A stretch of DNA of 45,787 bases from positions 1 through 45,787 of the forward strand of contig WIXG01000504.1 in the NCBI GenBank assembly GCA_009869945.1, read 5' to 3'. The stretch is from Mesaphorura yosii. Taxonomy: Eukaryota > Arthropoda > Collembola > Poduromorpha > Tullbergiidae. This document shows, one piece after another, positions 11,659 to 22,900 of this stretch. Both the position numbers and the translations under genes were made by a program. Under the pieces are notes generated by a model, which was not told where the DNA came from, did not search any database, and saw only the letters and a list, made by a program, of their open reading frames with translations. Positions within the stretch are counted from its first letter, which is position 1, and the number at the start of each line of letters is the position of its first letter.

Positions 11659-11941
11659 TAAGAAGTAATTGATATAAAGGGCAGTGTCATCATTCAATCT
11701 CAAGAATGTGCAATGTGGGTCTCCGCGTCCATCATGAAAATGAAATGATTGCACGAAACAGGTTTTCGAACGCAGACTTGCATCATTGCAGTCCGCAATT
11801 TGAGTAACTCTTACTATCAGACGTAGCAAATGGCAAGGGAGTGAGCGCTTTGACGATGATGAAGAAATAAAGTACGGCAATTATGGGTCAGCTCCTCAAT
11901 CAGAATGGTTTTACAATCTTATTGCATGTTTTTATACATAC

Positions 11942-12091
11942 TCAGAGTGCGGGAGGGTAAACTCTGCTGCTGTCCCCACGAATTTTCTCCACCATCTTCA
12001 AAGCCATAAGTTTTTTGAACAGCTTCTTGCACTCGAGGCAGGAGAACTGCGCTTCGTTCACAAGGTCCAACAAATTGTGATTCAGCTGAGT
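11942..12091 (-). CDS. Unknown 144-aa protein, exon 3 and stop
   Basis: The exon is 150 bp, from acceptor TTATCTCAG to TGA at 11942-11944. It encodes TQLNHNLLDLVNEAQFSC, ECKKLFKKLMALK and a short C-terminus. An alternative acceptor six bases downstream would remove Thr-Gln. Confidence 0.7.
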   Translation of the reverse strand, partial: TQLNHNLLDLVNEAQFSCLECKKLFKKLMALKMVEKIRGDSSRVYPPAL

Positions 12092-12599
12092 CTGAGATAA
12101 GATGGAAACAATCAATGGGTGTGGTAGCTATGGTTTTTCACTAGCAGAAGTGGAATTACATTACCATCATCGTAGCATTTGCACTTCTGCCCATCCCAGT
12201 CTCCAAGTTGCTGATGTTGTTCCTCAAAATTCCCAGCAGACCTTTGATGACCGTGCGACGCTCAAACAATTTCTCAACTCTGTCCAGTTTGCTGTTAAAT
12301 ATTTTAAATTGCAAAGTTGTCCGCTATTAACAAATTAATATGGCCTGCACTTATCTAAAGTACGGAAGCTTTCTCTCATTTAACTCATGTGGCAATTATT
12401 AAACAGCAACAATTAAATGGGTTTCAGACTGACACACTTACTTTGCAATAAAAACCTGATGGTTGTGTCCATCGGCCTTGCCCTTCTGCTTCATTGGCTT
12501 CGCCACATTCAACTTTGGTAGAAGAGCCCTGATTGCTTCATTCGGGCGATAGCGTTTGCTGGCTTCAGCATTGCGATTTCCACTTTCGTTGCTTGACAT
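11942..12599 (-). CDS. Unrecognised 144-residue helical protein, three exons, complete
   Basis: The model joins 12442-12599, 12165-12291 and 11942-12091 on the minus strand. All splice sites are GT-AG: donors GTAAGT and GTAATG, acceptors TTTAACAG and TTATCTCAG. Phases fit exactly (158 + 127 + 150 = 145 codons with stop). The start ATG at 12599 gives MSSNESGNRNAEASKRYRPN, a polar N-terminus. The middle is strongly helical and charged (KLDRVEKLFERRTVIKGLLG, then LRNNISNLE). The C-terminal part has a Cys pair, QFSCLECKKLFKKL, and the protein ends RVYPPAL. There is no signal peptide or membrane helix, so it is probably soluble and coiled-coil-like. I recognise no family; the gene structure itself is the evidence. 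Confidence 0.7.
12165..12291 (-). CDS. Unknown 144-aa protein, exon 2
   Basis: The exon is 127 bp and begins with C, completing the split Asn codon. It encodes the helical KLDRVEKLFERR segment and ends in phase 0 at ATG|GTAATG. Confidence 0.7.
12442..12599 (-). CDS. Unknown 144-aa protein, exon 1
   Basis: The exon runs from ATG at 12599 to donor GTAAGT. It ends with two bases (AA) of a codon completed by C of exon 2, giving Asn. The segment is basic and polar, including KPMKQKGKADGHNH. Confidence 0.7.
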
Positions 12600-13071
12600 T
12601 GTTGACCTGCACTTCAGATACCAATTTGTCGAAATCAGTTGAAAAAGATAGTCGCAGAATTAGCAGAATAACAGTTCGAATGTTCGAGTTGATTGGATTT
12701 AATGAAATGAAAATGGCAGCTTCGATTTTAGCAAATTCGCACAGAGTGGTGATAGTGAATTAATGAAAGCAGACACAGTATACTTCAGACAAAGGCATGC
12801 AGTGTATTAACTTCAACTTATTTATGCAAAATCTAGTCCAACTGTTGGTTCCAGGCAGTGGAGACAAGACTGGCTCACATCACCACACACTAATGTGGGG
12901 CGTTGGATTTGGCCTCTGTGTTCCTTCGTCTCTGTTCTCAGTCATAGTCTCACATCGATATCGGTGGCGCGACATCGCATAGACTCTACTGGCATTAACT
13001 CACAAGACCAAGAAAATGACTCATCGACATTAATTTCTCGAGCATTGTTTACGACTTGAGGACAAAGAAGC
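12600..13071. promoter_or_regulatory. Probable bidirectional promoter interval (472 bp)
   Basis: It lies between the minus-strand start at 12599 and a candidate plus-strand start at 13072. The divergent layout suggests shared promoter DNA, but no canonical TATA element was identified and the plus-strand gene is uncertain. Confidence 0.3.
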
Positions 13072-13822
13072 ATGTCTGATAATAAAAAAAGTGCTTGGGT
13101 CAGGTACGCAAAGTTTAGTTCCACAAATCTGTCAGATATACGTGACACAGATATGAGATTTGGTGTAAATTTCCAAATTAGTAAATCGCCCGGATTTGAC
13201 CGGTAAGTCCGCCAGTGCTGATTCTCATATCCACACGATTCTTGAATTGACTCGGAGTGCACTCACGCGTGTCATCAATCGTTAACTCTCACGGCAGGAT
13301 CCATATATCCAGACATAGAATGCATACATTGAGCGTTTCAAAGGAGAAGATGACGAGCGTGATTTAAGTCAAGAAAAAACTGACAGTATTAAAATTGAAG
13401 TAATGAGTTTCGAAAACTGCATCGAAATTGACCCGGTTGGCTTTATTCAAAGGACAAAAGTAACCAGAATGACATCCTGCTCGGCATGGCCGACTGCGGA
13501 ACTCGGAGCGGGCAGATGAGGCGTGAAGGTGTCAACGCAGATGAAATCCCAGATTAGAGATGCCCCCGCCTTCTGCCGAGCTGAATAACTTAGACTGCTT
13601 CTCGGAAAAGAGACTCCTCAAAGGACTATTGACCTTCTCGAAGAGATTTCACTTGGAGAACCACAAGATGGAGAGGCAGCAAGACTGGCGTCTAGGGGCG
13701 TAATGCGCGCTGGCAGGAAACAGGTCCCACGAGTTCCAGGCAAGCTTTCAATAACGCGAGAAAGAACCGCCATCTGGCCTGTCACAACCCCAAAGGCCCG
13801 AACTACCACACTAAATCACTGA
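13072..13822 (+). CDS. Candidate two-exon small protein (86 aa), unrecognised
   Basis: Exon 13072-13103 (ATG...MSDNKKSAWV, donor AG|GTACGC) joins in phase to exon 13594-13822 (acceptor ACTTAG, stop TGA at 13820-13822), making 87 codons. The second exon reads LLLGKETPQRTIDLLEEISL and then a basic Arg/Pro/Thr-rich end. It is noticeably richer in G+C than its surroundings. The acceptor has a weak pyrimidine tract. Another open stretch (13432-13557, including ILLGMADCGTRSGQMRR) lies in the intron in a different frame, so this could be a different gene model, a pseudogene or an old mobile-element relic. No family is recognised. Confidence 0.3.
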
Positions 13823-14047
13823 ACCACCCAGAGCTTTCAATGGCAAGACCATAGATGGTGTCTACTGATTGCAGTCTGCAACTTGACTTGTGAAGTGATA
13901 AGCACCAAAAGTAGCCCTGCTAGAGAGCTTAGATTCAATGTGATTTTGGAATGTCGCAGCTTCCTGAAATTAGTTCCTTGGACATTTCCTGCGACGCATG
14001 CAATTAATCCCGAGACATGACGATGATTTCTTGGGTTGTCTTTACTG
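13823..14047. other. Short interval between convergent candidate genes
   Basis: It lies between the candidate plus-strand stop at 13822 and the polyadenylation motif of the minus-strand FGF gene. Nothing else is recognised. Confidence 0.4.
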
Positions 14048-14053
14048 TTTATT
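14048..14053 (-). terminator. Polyadenylation signal AATAAA on minus strand (candidate FGF 3' end)
   Basis: TTTATT on the plus strand reads AATAAA on the minus strand, about 1.63 kb after the FGF stop codon. It would define a long AT-rich 3' UTR. Motif evidence only. Confidence 0.4.
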
Positions 14054-14085
14054 TTCATAGTCAAAGGCATAAAAAATTAAACAAA

Positions 14086-14091
14086 AATAAA
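14086..14091 (+). terminator. Polyadenylation signal AATAAA on plus strand
   Basis: It lies 38 bp from the opposite-strand signal and about 264 bp after the stop of the candidate plus-strand gene. The pair suggests tightly packed or overlapping convergent transcript ends. Confidence 0.35.
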
Positions 14092-15154
14092 ATAACAGTG
14101 TGGAAGGTTCTATAAAACTGGAGACAGTTCATCAGCACACTAACATTTAGATCTAAATTATTTGGTTCCCATTAACTGCGGTTATCTATGTGCTACTCTT
14201 CAAGATAAATACCAAAGTACTGATAGATTAACGTTAGCAACGTCGATGATGGGTTCATAAGCTGCATTTAGATGTGGCTTGGCAAAGGTTAAGAAATAGT
14301 TAGTCTAGTTCTAGAAACTTATCAACTAGCTAACCTTTAAGATCTCACGCAGCTTGTCAAGAAGGTACAACAAACTAATCGAAGGGCTTTCCCAGCATTA
14401 AAGTAATTATTTCTCAAGCAAAGCAACACGAGTGAATCAAATTATTGCTAAGATACTAGTCACCAAGCTATAATTCTTACAAATATTTGCATATTACATA
14501 TAAAAGATTAAGTAGATTAGCCCCTAAGCAAGCTTTTAAGTAAATCGGCGGTTTCAAGTTCAGTTAAAAGCAACTACATCAAATTGCGTTAGTTTGGCCG
14601 GAGTCTTAACTTGGAAATCAAGCGCTGTTGACTGCGAGTCAACAATGCTTGTCTTTTATAAGATTTGGCACTGTAATCATTAAAAATAGTCAACGATACG
14701 ATAATAGGCTTAAAAGTCTACAAGGCTAATTAAAGTTTTGGTTTCTACGTAAGATTCATTTTCTAGCAAATTACTGTAAAGAAGTACAGCTAATACCCGC
14801 CTTGAATAAAGTCTAAAGTTGTCTCATCCTAATCAGACTCTCACTAGCACATTGTAAGTGAACATATTTACCTCTTTACCTGTCAGTTACCTAATGCAAT
14901 TTACAAGCTCACCGGAAAAATGTTTTCGTGGATAATTCGGCGCTTGGAGCTGATAATAATTGTAACGGTTGCATAGTTGTTGCTTCTAAAGACGGCTCAA
15001 CTACAATTCAACTAACTATCGCTTGCTTAGTGTTTTTACAAAATGAACAAGGCAAAGGCACATTAAAGTGAAAAACATCGGCAGTGCTTCAAGCTAGCAA
15101 TTCAGTTCACTTATCGTTAAGAATCTATCTTAACAATCTATCGTAAAAAACTTA

Positions 15155-15268
15155 CAAGGAGAGTCCACAGGTCGTCTTCTTTCAAATTTGGGACAATTTT
15201 TTTGTGATAGCCCCTGCCCTGAAACCATCAAACAGTGGTCTCAGTTCACGCAACGCTCAAAAGAACCC
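15155..15268 (+). repeat. Left terminal inverted arm of the MITE-like element
   Basis: It pairs with the right arm over about 110 bp with small gaps. It begins CAAGGAGAGTCCACAGG. Confidence 0.75.
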
Positions 15269-15481
15269 AAGATATTGCAAACAGAATCTTGGAATTTACA
15301 CATGGAAATACAGGAATTTTGTTTATGTTTAACATTAATCGACGCCATTTGTTTATTAATATTTTGTTTATTTTATAAATTTCATAAGTGGACTGCACTT
15401 AAAAATACCAACTTCACGTGTTAATCCCATAAGGAATTCTTTATTTCGACATTTTCGAAAACTCTTTTTGCAATAACTTGG

Positions 15482-15589
15482 CTTCCTCTGAGCGTTCCTG
15501 AAACCACTTTTGATGGTTTCAGGGCAGGAACTATCATCACAAAAATTTTGGGCCGAATTTGAAAGAAGACGATTTGTGGACCCTCCTTG
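15482..15589 (-). repeat. Right terminal inverted arm of the MITE-like element
   Basis: On the minus strand it begins CAAGGAGGGTCCACAAAT and aligns with the left arm to the shared ACGCTCA segment. Confidence 0.75.
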
Positions 15590-15677
15590 TTAGCGTACGG
15601 ACAACTAATTAAGGTGTTAATCGAAGGAGTAAGTTACAAAACGAAGAACCTAGTTAATGTTGCTTGCCTTTCATATC

Positions 15678-16970
15678 TCATCTCCATCTCGGGAATTTTG
15701 ATATAAATTCAGCTATTCGCGGAGCAAAAGTAGTCGCAGTCGTTGGCGCGTTCTTACTCTGTGGAGGTCGAGTCGTGTTTAGCGTCGCAGTCGCATCTGC
15801 TGCAGTTTGATTTCTTTGAGAGTAATGGTGGTGGCGGTGACGACGACGATGTCTGCTCGTTGGTTTCGAGAACGAAGAGACACTGGTCGTTGGCTTGCTG
15901 GTTGTGGTGTTAGAAGTCGTCGGTGCAGGCGTCGTGGTGCTCAATGTCGTCGGTCTTGTGGAGGTAGTTGTGGTTGTTGAAGTGAAATTAAAATTCCTAC
16001 TGCTGTTATGTCTACTGTTACTATGCAAAGTCTGATGTGGTTTTCTGTGAGTTTTCTTGACACGTCTGAGCCGTGCAATATTACGAGGAAATGCGGATGA
16101 GGTAGTTGCCGGAGGTAATGTGGACGTTGACGGAGAGATCACGGGGACTGGCGGAGGTGGTCGAGGCAGAGTGTGAGGTGAAATGAACTGGATCGTCTGA
16201 GGTTCGGGAAGATCTCTCATACCATCGCCTTGTTCCTCTCCCCATGAGCTGTCCGGTTGTGTGTCAATCCCACCACGGTACGAGAGAAGAGAACTATTGT
16301 TGCTGTCCACTAGGCTACTATTATAAATTAATTGGTTAATTGATACGGCACTGAAACTAATTCTACTAATACTGTTATTCTTGCTGTCAACGGCGACGCC
16401 ATATTTACTGCTAATGCTGATTTGGGGCTCAGTTGCATCTTGAATTGACTGCTTTGGACCACCGCTTGAACTGCTGACGCTGTTCTGCGGACTGCTTTTG
16501 CTCTGCAATTTCTTCCGACGTGTTCGACGACGATGAGGTAGTTTCAGATGTCGATGATGATGGTGAGGGGCGGACGGGGAGGGCTCTGGCACGGGTCTGG
16601 ATTTGCCAGAGGGCGGTGCTGCGGTAGACGAGGTTGGCTGGAAAGGGAACTTGAAGTCTGACAAAAAGTCATCCGGATGCAAGCCAGGATGAAATTGTCC
16701 AATGGCTTTGTTGTGGCCGAAAGGATCAAAGTTTTGCTGCGTGATGTTGCTTGGGTACTTATCTTGATGATAAGAACTCGTCTTCAAGAACAGAAAGCAG
16801 CTTGGGCACGCAAAGGTCGCGCTCTGATTCGGGTCGAACGCTGCGCCATTCAGCGCGTGCCCCTTCGTGGTGAAGCCAATGTGCCAACGGGGCTCCAGGG
16901 CGGAGCGAAACCGCGATCCGACCTCGGTGCTTTCTTCGATGAACTCGCATTTGCCACCACGTGCCTTTTT
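15678..16970 (-). CDS. FGF-like gene, exon 5: C-terminal trefoil and long tail
   Basis: The exon is 1,293 bp after a T-rich acceptor ending TTTTGCAG. The first 66 residues finish the FGF core (KKARGGKCEFIEES, RWHIGFTTKGHALNG, CPSCFLFLK). The remaining 365 are Ser, Thr, Pro, Asn and basic/His-rich, with sequons such as NIT, NSS, NFT, NTT and NQT. Basic clusters such as RRRTRRKK and HRRRHRHHH could bind heparan sulfate or be proprotein-convertase sites. The protein ends ...FISKFPRWR. Confidence 0.88.
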   Translation of the reverse strand, partial: KKARGGKCEFIEESTEVGSRFRSALEPRWHIGFTTKGHALNGAAFDPNQSATFACPSCFLFLKTSSYHQDKYPSNITQQNFDPFGHNKAIGQFHPGLHPDDFLSDFKFPFQPTSSTAAPPSGKSRPVPEPSPSAPHHHHRHLKLPHRRRTRRKKLQSKSSPQNSVSSSSGGPKQSIQDATEPQISISSKYGVAVDSKNNSISRISFSAVSINQLIYNSSLVDSNNSSLLSYRGGIDTQPDSSWGEEQGDGMRDLPEPQTIQFISPHTLPRPPPPVPVISPSTSTLPPATTSSAFPRNIARLRRVKKTHRKPHQTLHSNSRHNSSRNFNFTSTTTTTSTRPTTLSTTTPAPTTSNTTTSKPTTSVSSFSKPTSRHRRRHRHHHYSQRNQTAADATATLNTTRPPQSKNAPTTATTFAPRIAEFISKFPRWR

Positions 16971-19900
16971 CTGCAAAAAAAAAAATACGCAATTAATTTA
17001 CGAGTTCAATGGAATTGCTCACGACGGGTTTGAAATAGAGAAGGATTAGATGACGCTTATTGTCCAGTTTACATAACACGGCGTGATCCCTTTCATACAA
17101 AAATTAAACCTTATCTTTACGGTCCGATTCACGATAAATACTAATTTTACGCCGTGGTCTGCTGGAGTGCGGCACTTGAACTCTGTGCCCTGGCTTCCTA
17201 AACGAGCAACTCGTGGCCGTCGTTAGATTTGGACACGCTCCGAACAGCCACACGGCTTAGCAGCATGCGGGTTGTAAAACATTTATTGTTCTGTGTATCT
17301 CCCCAAAGCGCAATTAAAAAGGACCAAGACAAGAAATGAGGCTCGGCTAAGAAACTCGTCACTGACAAACTGACAAGACACGCTGTGCGAACGAGCACAC
17401 AAGTTTTATGGCCTGGTTTAACGAGTCGAGCGATGAGACCACAGCAGAGATAATTTTCATATTAAAGTTGAAATGAAGTACGTGGAATAATTATTCTTAT
17501 TATCATTCGTGGTGCTCTGCGGCAGCGGTCAACTCGACCTGGTGACTCTGACCCTCACGACAGCTCTGCCCATTTCCTCGTGCCTACCCGCACGAAAACC
17601 AAGATCTGGTTTCCTCTTTCGTGTTTTACGAGCAAAATGAGACGACCTGGCAGTTTTAATTGCCCCGTGTCATGAGATTGTAATATAATAAAACACAGAT
17701 TGATTGATTGGCTCAATTTGTTGCACGAAACCAGCGCATCACAATGCGAGTTCACTACAAGCGAGCTCGGCGTGGTTAATTTATGAGTTCAAACTGCTTG
17801 CCGTGTCTCCGGAGACTGCACTTTGCATTGCGTTGTCATTTATTACTATTATTTTGACAGAAAGTGAAGCAAACAATGCGACCGGCAGCTTCCGGGTTGT
17901 CACTGCTGCAGGCTCTTGGCTTGGAAATTGGCAACAGTCGCACAGGAAAGTGTCAATCTCAATGACAAATACCCACAAATTTTGACTGTGATTTTGAATT
18001 CTTGATTTTCCAATAGAAAAGTTTCATACGATTTTCTTGCCCTCCTTATGTGTGTTTTATCCTGCGCTATGTCACACATTTTATTCATGATTTAGACAAT
18101 AGGCTGAAAAACTCTTCCAATTTATGATGTTAGGATTAAAATCGTCTGCCTAGATTTGCAAAATCATTCATATCAATTTAATCCAAATCCAGATTTGCTC
18201 GCGTCAATTACAATTACTCTGCTCAAAGTCTGAACTCTTGCTGTGACAAAAAGTGACAAAAATTGTGTCTACCGCGTTGCACTTCAGCTTGACACCCAGA
18301 CAATTTAATCCAGGAAGAATTTGCGGTGCAACCCATTGAAGCCCTTATCTCATCATCGGAAAATGTACTGTTAAAATTCGTACTCGACGATGAATATAGA
18401 TTGTCAGCTCACGCATACATCAATCATTCGTTGACACTGAGATCTAAATTTTGCCTAGGAAATACGCGGCCGAGTTGAGAAGATAATGAAATTTCCATCG
18501 AATATGGGACTTAATTCATACCGAATTGTTTTAAATGATTGAATTACGGGGTTTCCGTCGATACCTTTAGTGGGCACTGCCTCTGGTTGTAGCTTATCAG
18601 CAGCGGCTTGTCTCAGCGGTTGAATATTCTCCTAATGTTTGTTTACATGTGAAAAGCCATCCAGTCACGAATTGATATCTCGTATCTTCCTTTGATGGCT
18701 TTGCATTTTTTGCGGGTGACAGATTTATAGAGAAATTGTCCATCCACTTGATCGAGTACCTTGCTTCGCGTGTTTGATTGATCTTGGGCAATCTTGGCTT
18801 TGTATTAAATCAGGTTACATTTATTGATTTTGCTTGACAGTTTTTTTTTACTTGGCAGCGTGCTCCATGGCACATGGACGGCACACGCGCCCAAGCCAAG
18901 TAGCCCCTTGACTGTCGTTTGTTTGCCTGAGTGATCATTCTGCTTTAAATTCGCGAGCGCTAATGATGTGCTAGAACCGCCCACGTATTGGCTGGTGTTG
19001 CCTTCACCTTCATCCAATTGTCCTGAATCAAAAGCGGCATTGCTGCACGGTCGCTTGGTGACGCTACTGAACTGGAGTCATTTTGTGTAATCTTAATTCG
19101 ATTCAATTGACGTAAGCTACAGAGAACACTTGAGAGCGCCTAGTCAAAGTAGTCGCTGATTACAACTGATTCCCACTAGACTAGATCAGCCGTAATAAAA
19201 ATAGAACCAAAGTACAATAGTACAGGCAAATACTCACGTAAAACAGCATGCAAATTAGCATTATTATTGAACAACGTGAAAAATTATCTGGAATGCATTA
19301 CGATTTCTCAACAATGCTAATAAATATGTTTTGTTTACTTTTCATTTGGAATTTACAGCGGCCGCTCAAGGTTAAATACACAGCACACTCGCTAAATGAC
19401 TGCCATCACGTACTCGGCGCCCGCTTCGCACCGGCCTCGGTAATTAAATTGTTTTCGTCAGATTAGAAGTTAACGATGACGATTCTCGAAATGACGGCAT
19501 GGATTTTGACACTTTTTTGTTTATGACTGCGACCTTGTGATGCAGGTGAATGCTAGCACGTCATTCCTAATCGTGATTGCGTATTCGTAGACGCGCACGC
19601 GATGGCCACAGTCCACAAATTCCAGAATTAAGTCTCACACCAAGTAACATATTTTGTTCCTGCATGTTTCGGGATCTTGTAACTGCAATCACTTGTGTTC
19701 ATGAAACACGAGAGCAAGATGCATCTCCATAAACCTGCACCCGACACGACACACGTGAAAACCGATCCACACAACCATCAGAGGCTCAAGTTCACACGCG
19801 AACGCATGTACAATGCTCTCCAGGCTACGTTTCTGGTTCATTGCTAAGGATTTCGTGACACGAGATTAATATGATTATTCCACACCAGAAAAGATATCAG

Positions 19901-22900
19901 ATCGTGTCTGGGTGGTGTGTAATTATCTAATCAAATGTTAAACATATTTGACAGCCCACAAATTAGTTTTAGGAGTATGTAGTACGCGACCTGTTGTGTT
20001 TGCAGAGCTTCTCTAAAATGTTTACAGTCAATAGAATGTCGAACACGATCTCTGATCTCATTTGATGGCTCAGCATGGTTGGGAGGCTTACCTTTGGTCT
20101 TAGAACAAGTCGTCCTTTCTTGTTAAAGCAAATGTACTTGTCACTGAGGATGCCACGAATCCGCGTGCGCACGACATTCCCTTTGAGCACTGACTCCAAA
20201 CCCAAGTCACCTGAAATTCAAGCACAAGATGGCAGTCAATCAGTGCAAATGTGATGACATTGGTTGATAAAAATTGATAAAATTGCGAGTGCTACGAACA
20301 TAAACGGAATCGGTTGACATCACTTCACTCATTCACATGCGTAACACGAACTCGTCGCCACTCTGATGCCCGCCCAGACTAATCAGAAAGGTTCATCAGC
20401 AATCAGCGCAAGGTGATCGAGGCGCGTTGACACTCGATCAATACTCGTAATGCTATGCTGTTTACAATTTAATTTATTTCTGGCCAAATCATGCACCCAA
20501 ACAGGATCGTGGGCAAGCACGCAGTACTCACAGACTACGGGCTTTTGGCGGCGCCGACGACAAAGGAGCGTGTACGTAAATACGCAGAGCATGAATTACA
20601 ATTGCAGGGTCAACAAATTGCAAATGCGAATGCAAATGAAGGGTGACAACTTTGCAAATATTTAGTCACAGCAAAAACAAAATAAGCCAGCCGAGAATCT
20701 GCTCACCATGACGCAATATCCTATTAAATCCTCTACTGAAACCGATACCGGCGTGGCGGCTTTTAATCCCCAATTGCCAAAATAGATGCTATCTCCATGA
20801 ATCATTGGCCAACGCAAGCGGAAAGAGTAAACAGAATTAAGCACGTGGCGAGTGCAGAGCAAAAACAATAACAAAATATTCCATGCAAGTAGGAAGCAGT
20901 GAACGACAACCTGTCAAAACCTGTTCTGAAAACTACGCGAAATTTCCGACGTCGCCTTGTCGCCGAGTTCAGTGTTTATTGTTGTGTCAAACGTCAATGA
21001 GAAATAAAAAGTCAGCAATCGTCGATGCATGGTCAAGCACTTGAATCTGAATTGCGACAGGATGTGATCATCACATGGCAAGGTCATGTCCATGCCGATA
21101 CTGTCTACTTGAACTTGAAACTGATGCTGTAGCATTTACAAACAACATTGTGCAAATATACGTATTAGTTGATGCGTGGGCGCAGAGAGAATGAATGAAT
21201 TAAGTGATATTTTTCCAGCGAAATCGGAAACACAATCGGAAATCGGCCAATCAACAAATTGGCATTGACATTTGTTCGCTCCACGAGTGCTTTACTGCTT
21301 TATCTGGAAAACGGCTTCTGCTTCAGCTGCCTCAGAACATAGCAGAGCTTGTGGGACTTTATTTACGTGTACGTTTCGGGAGATTCTTATCGTCGCACAT
21401 TTCCTCAGAAATGAGATGAAGGAGCAAATATTGTGATCTCAGGGGAAAAGAGATTACGACCCGCCAAGTAACAGAAGGACAACGACAACGACAGCGCACA
21501 TTCAGTAAATTTTCGTTGGAATGTCAGCCATGTGAAGGAAAGGGAAATGAAAGAATTAAGATTTCGAGATTAAAGACGAAAATGCCTCTTCTCGAAAAGA
21601 TCGGTCTGGCAGCCAGGCAGGCTTAGTCGAGGAAGGATGAAGAGGAAAGGTGAAAGGTTCTTTAATTCACGTCTTTTAGGAATCCTGAAGTATTACAATA
21701 AGTTTACGTTATTATCAGGATCTCAATTACTAAGGACTGCCGGCTGCTGACTGGCTTCTCTTTGCCTGGAAGTAAATCTCTACCAGTCAACTACTTAAGC
21801 ACTTGTTGATACCCTGAACTGTAGAACATTTTGGTGCAATTTATATTGCATGTCTCCTGTCTTTCAAAAGCGGTTTCGTTGCTCATTTGTTTTGGCGCAA
21901 CATATTTCATTCACTAGGCTCTTGACTTGGCTCACTCACCTTTCTCGTCTAAGTTGGTCCCCGTCGCGGAAACTTTGTTGTCCTGGATGAGAATGTCACG
22001 GGAGGCTCGGAGATTGTACAAACGATAAACTCGAGTCACCTCGGGCCACGACAAACTTTCTTCAGAGCCGGCTTCAGCTCCTGCTCCTGACCGGGCTTGA
22101 TCTTGGTAGAAGACTGGAGCGTGATGGAAATTGTTGGAGGTGGAGAGCGCAGGCTGCGGCGGTGGCGGCGCATGCCTGAGCTGCACGGGCTGGTGGTGAA
22201 GGTAGCGAGTTCCGGAGGACGATGACGGCTGGAAAAATTCAGCTCCTGATTTGGCAGCTCCACGTAGCTTGTGAGAACGAGTCATGTCTTGCAAACCGCC
22301 AACACAAGGAATCATCGACTACATGAACACAAAACACAATCAGTAAACACATCAAATTATTATGCACGTAATGGGAGCCATAAAATTCAATTATGCGGTG
22401 CGCAAAACTCATTGATATTCAATGAGTTTAAGCTGTTATGATTTAGGGAGACGAACTTTCTTTGCAGATGGTTGTCTGTGCCGCCTCTCACGTTTCTCCA
22501 TTCATAAAATTACGCCGAAGGACAATGATGGTCCAGTTCCAATTGAATTCGCATCGCATCGCCGTGATTGATAAATGCTAAATGGTGCTGCCTCAGAGGA
22601 AAAGCAGAATCCGCTTTTACTGTGTGTGCGGTAAACGGCGCGTATTAGTAAACCAGTTTCTTGCATTTCTATTGCATGGACTTTCGCAAAAGACAAAACT
22701 CAACCAGGCAAACAACAGCAGCGAGATTCCGAATCGAATTTAGTAGCCATGTCTCAGGCTATGTGAAGTCTCCTCGCGTCCGCCTGTTGTTAATCGTGTT
22801 GTCATTAAAACACTGCAAAAGTCTTGTAATGAAGACAGAACGAGTAGGGAAATGACAAGGAGTGACAACTGCTTCGAATGGCGAATGAGCAAGAGAGACT

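Larger units (their letters stand above)
11180..11941. other. Convergent 3'-UTR interval between two small genes
   Basis: This is the region between the stop codons of the plus-strand CD225-like gene and the minus-strand 144-residue gene. Plus-strand AATAAA motifs occur at 11653-11658 and 11866-11871 and may end the CD225-like transcript. A TTTCC repeat lies at 11332-11354. No gene is recognised inside. Confidence 0.5.
15155..15589. mobile_element. MITE-like element with long terminal inverted repeats and TTA target duplication
   Basis: The left arm (15155 to about 15268) and right arm (about 15482-15589) are inverted copies, roughly 80-85% identical by eye. Both contain GTCGTCTTCTTTCAAATT-like and CCTGCCCTGAAACCATCAAA segments. 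The outer ends are CAAGGAG and CTCCTTG, flanked on both sides by TTA (15152-15154 and 15590-15592). The centre is AT-rich without a transposase. A 3-bp TTA duplication is the habit of PIF/Harbinger-type elements, so a non-autonomous derivative is plausible, but the superfamily is not proven. It lies in the presumed FGF 3' UTR. Confidence 0.75.
14054..15677 (-). other. Presumed long 3' UTR of the FGF gene
   Basis: AT-rich non-coding sequence follows the FGF stop codon in the sense direction. There is no open frame of note. It contains a 435-bp inverted-repeat element near its start and ends at the AATAAA at 14048. Its length is inferred from the polyadenylation motif only. Confidence 0.45.

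Noticed and set aside
13618..13809. Minus-strand open frame in the GC-rich island
   Set aside because: It lies opposite the plus-strand candidate exon and has no recognised similarity. It is best explained as a shadow of the open plus frame.
15188..15424. Plus-strand 78-codon open frame inside the MITE-like element
   Set aside because: It starts in the inverted arm and runs through the AT-rich centre. It has no transposase motif and is far too short for one.
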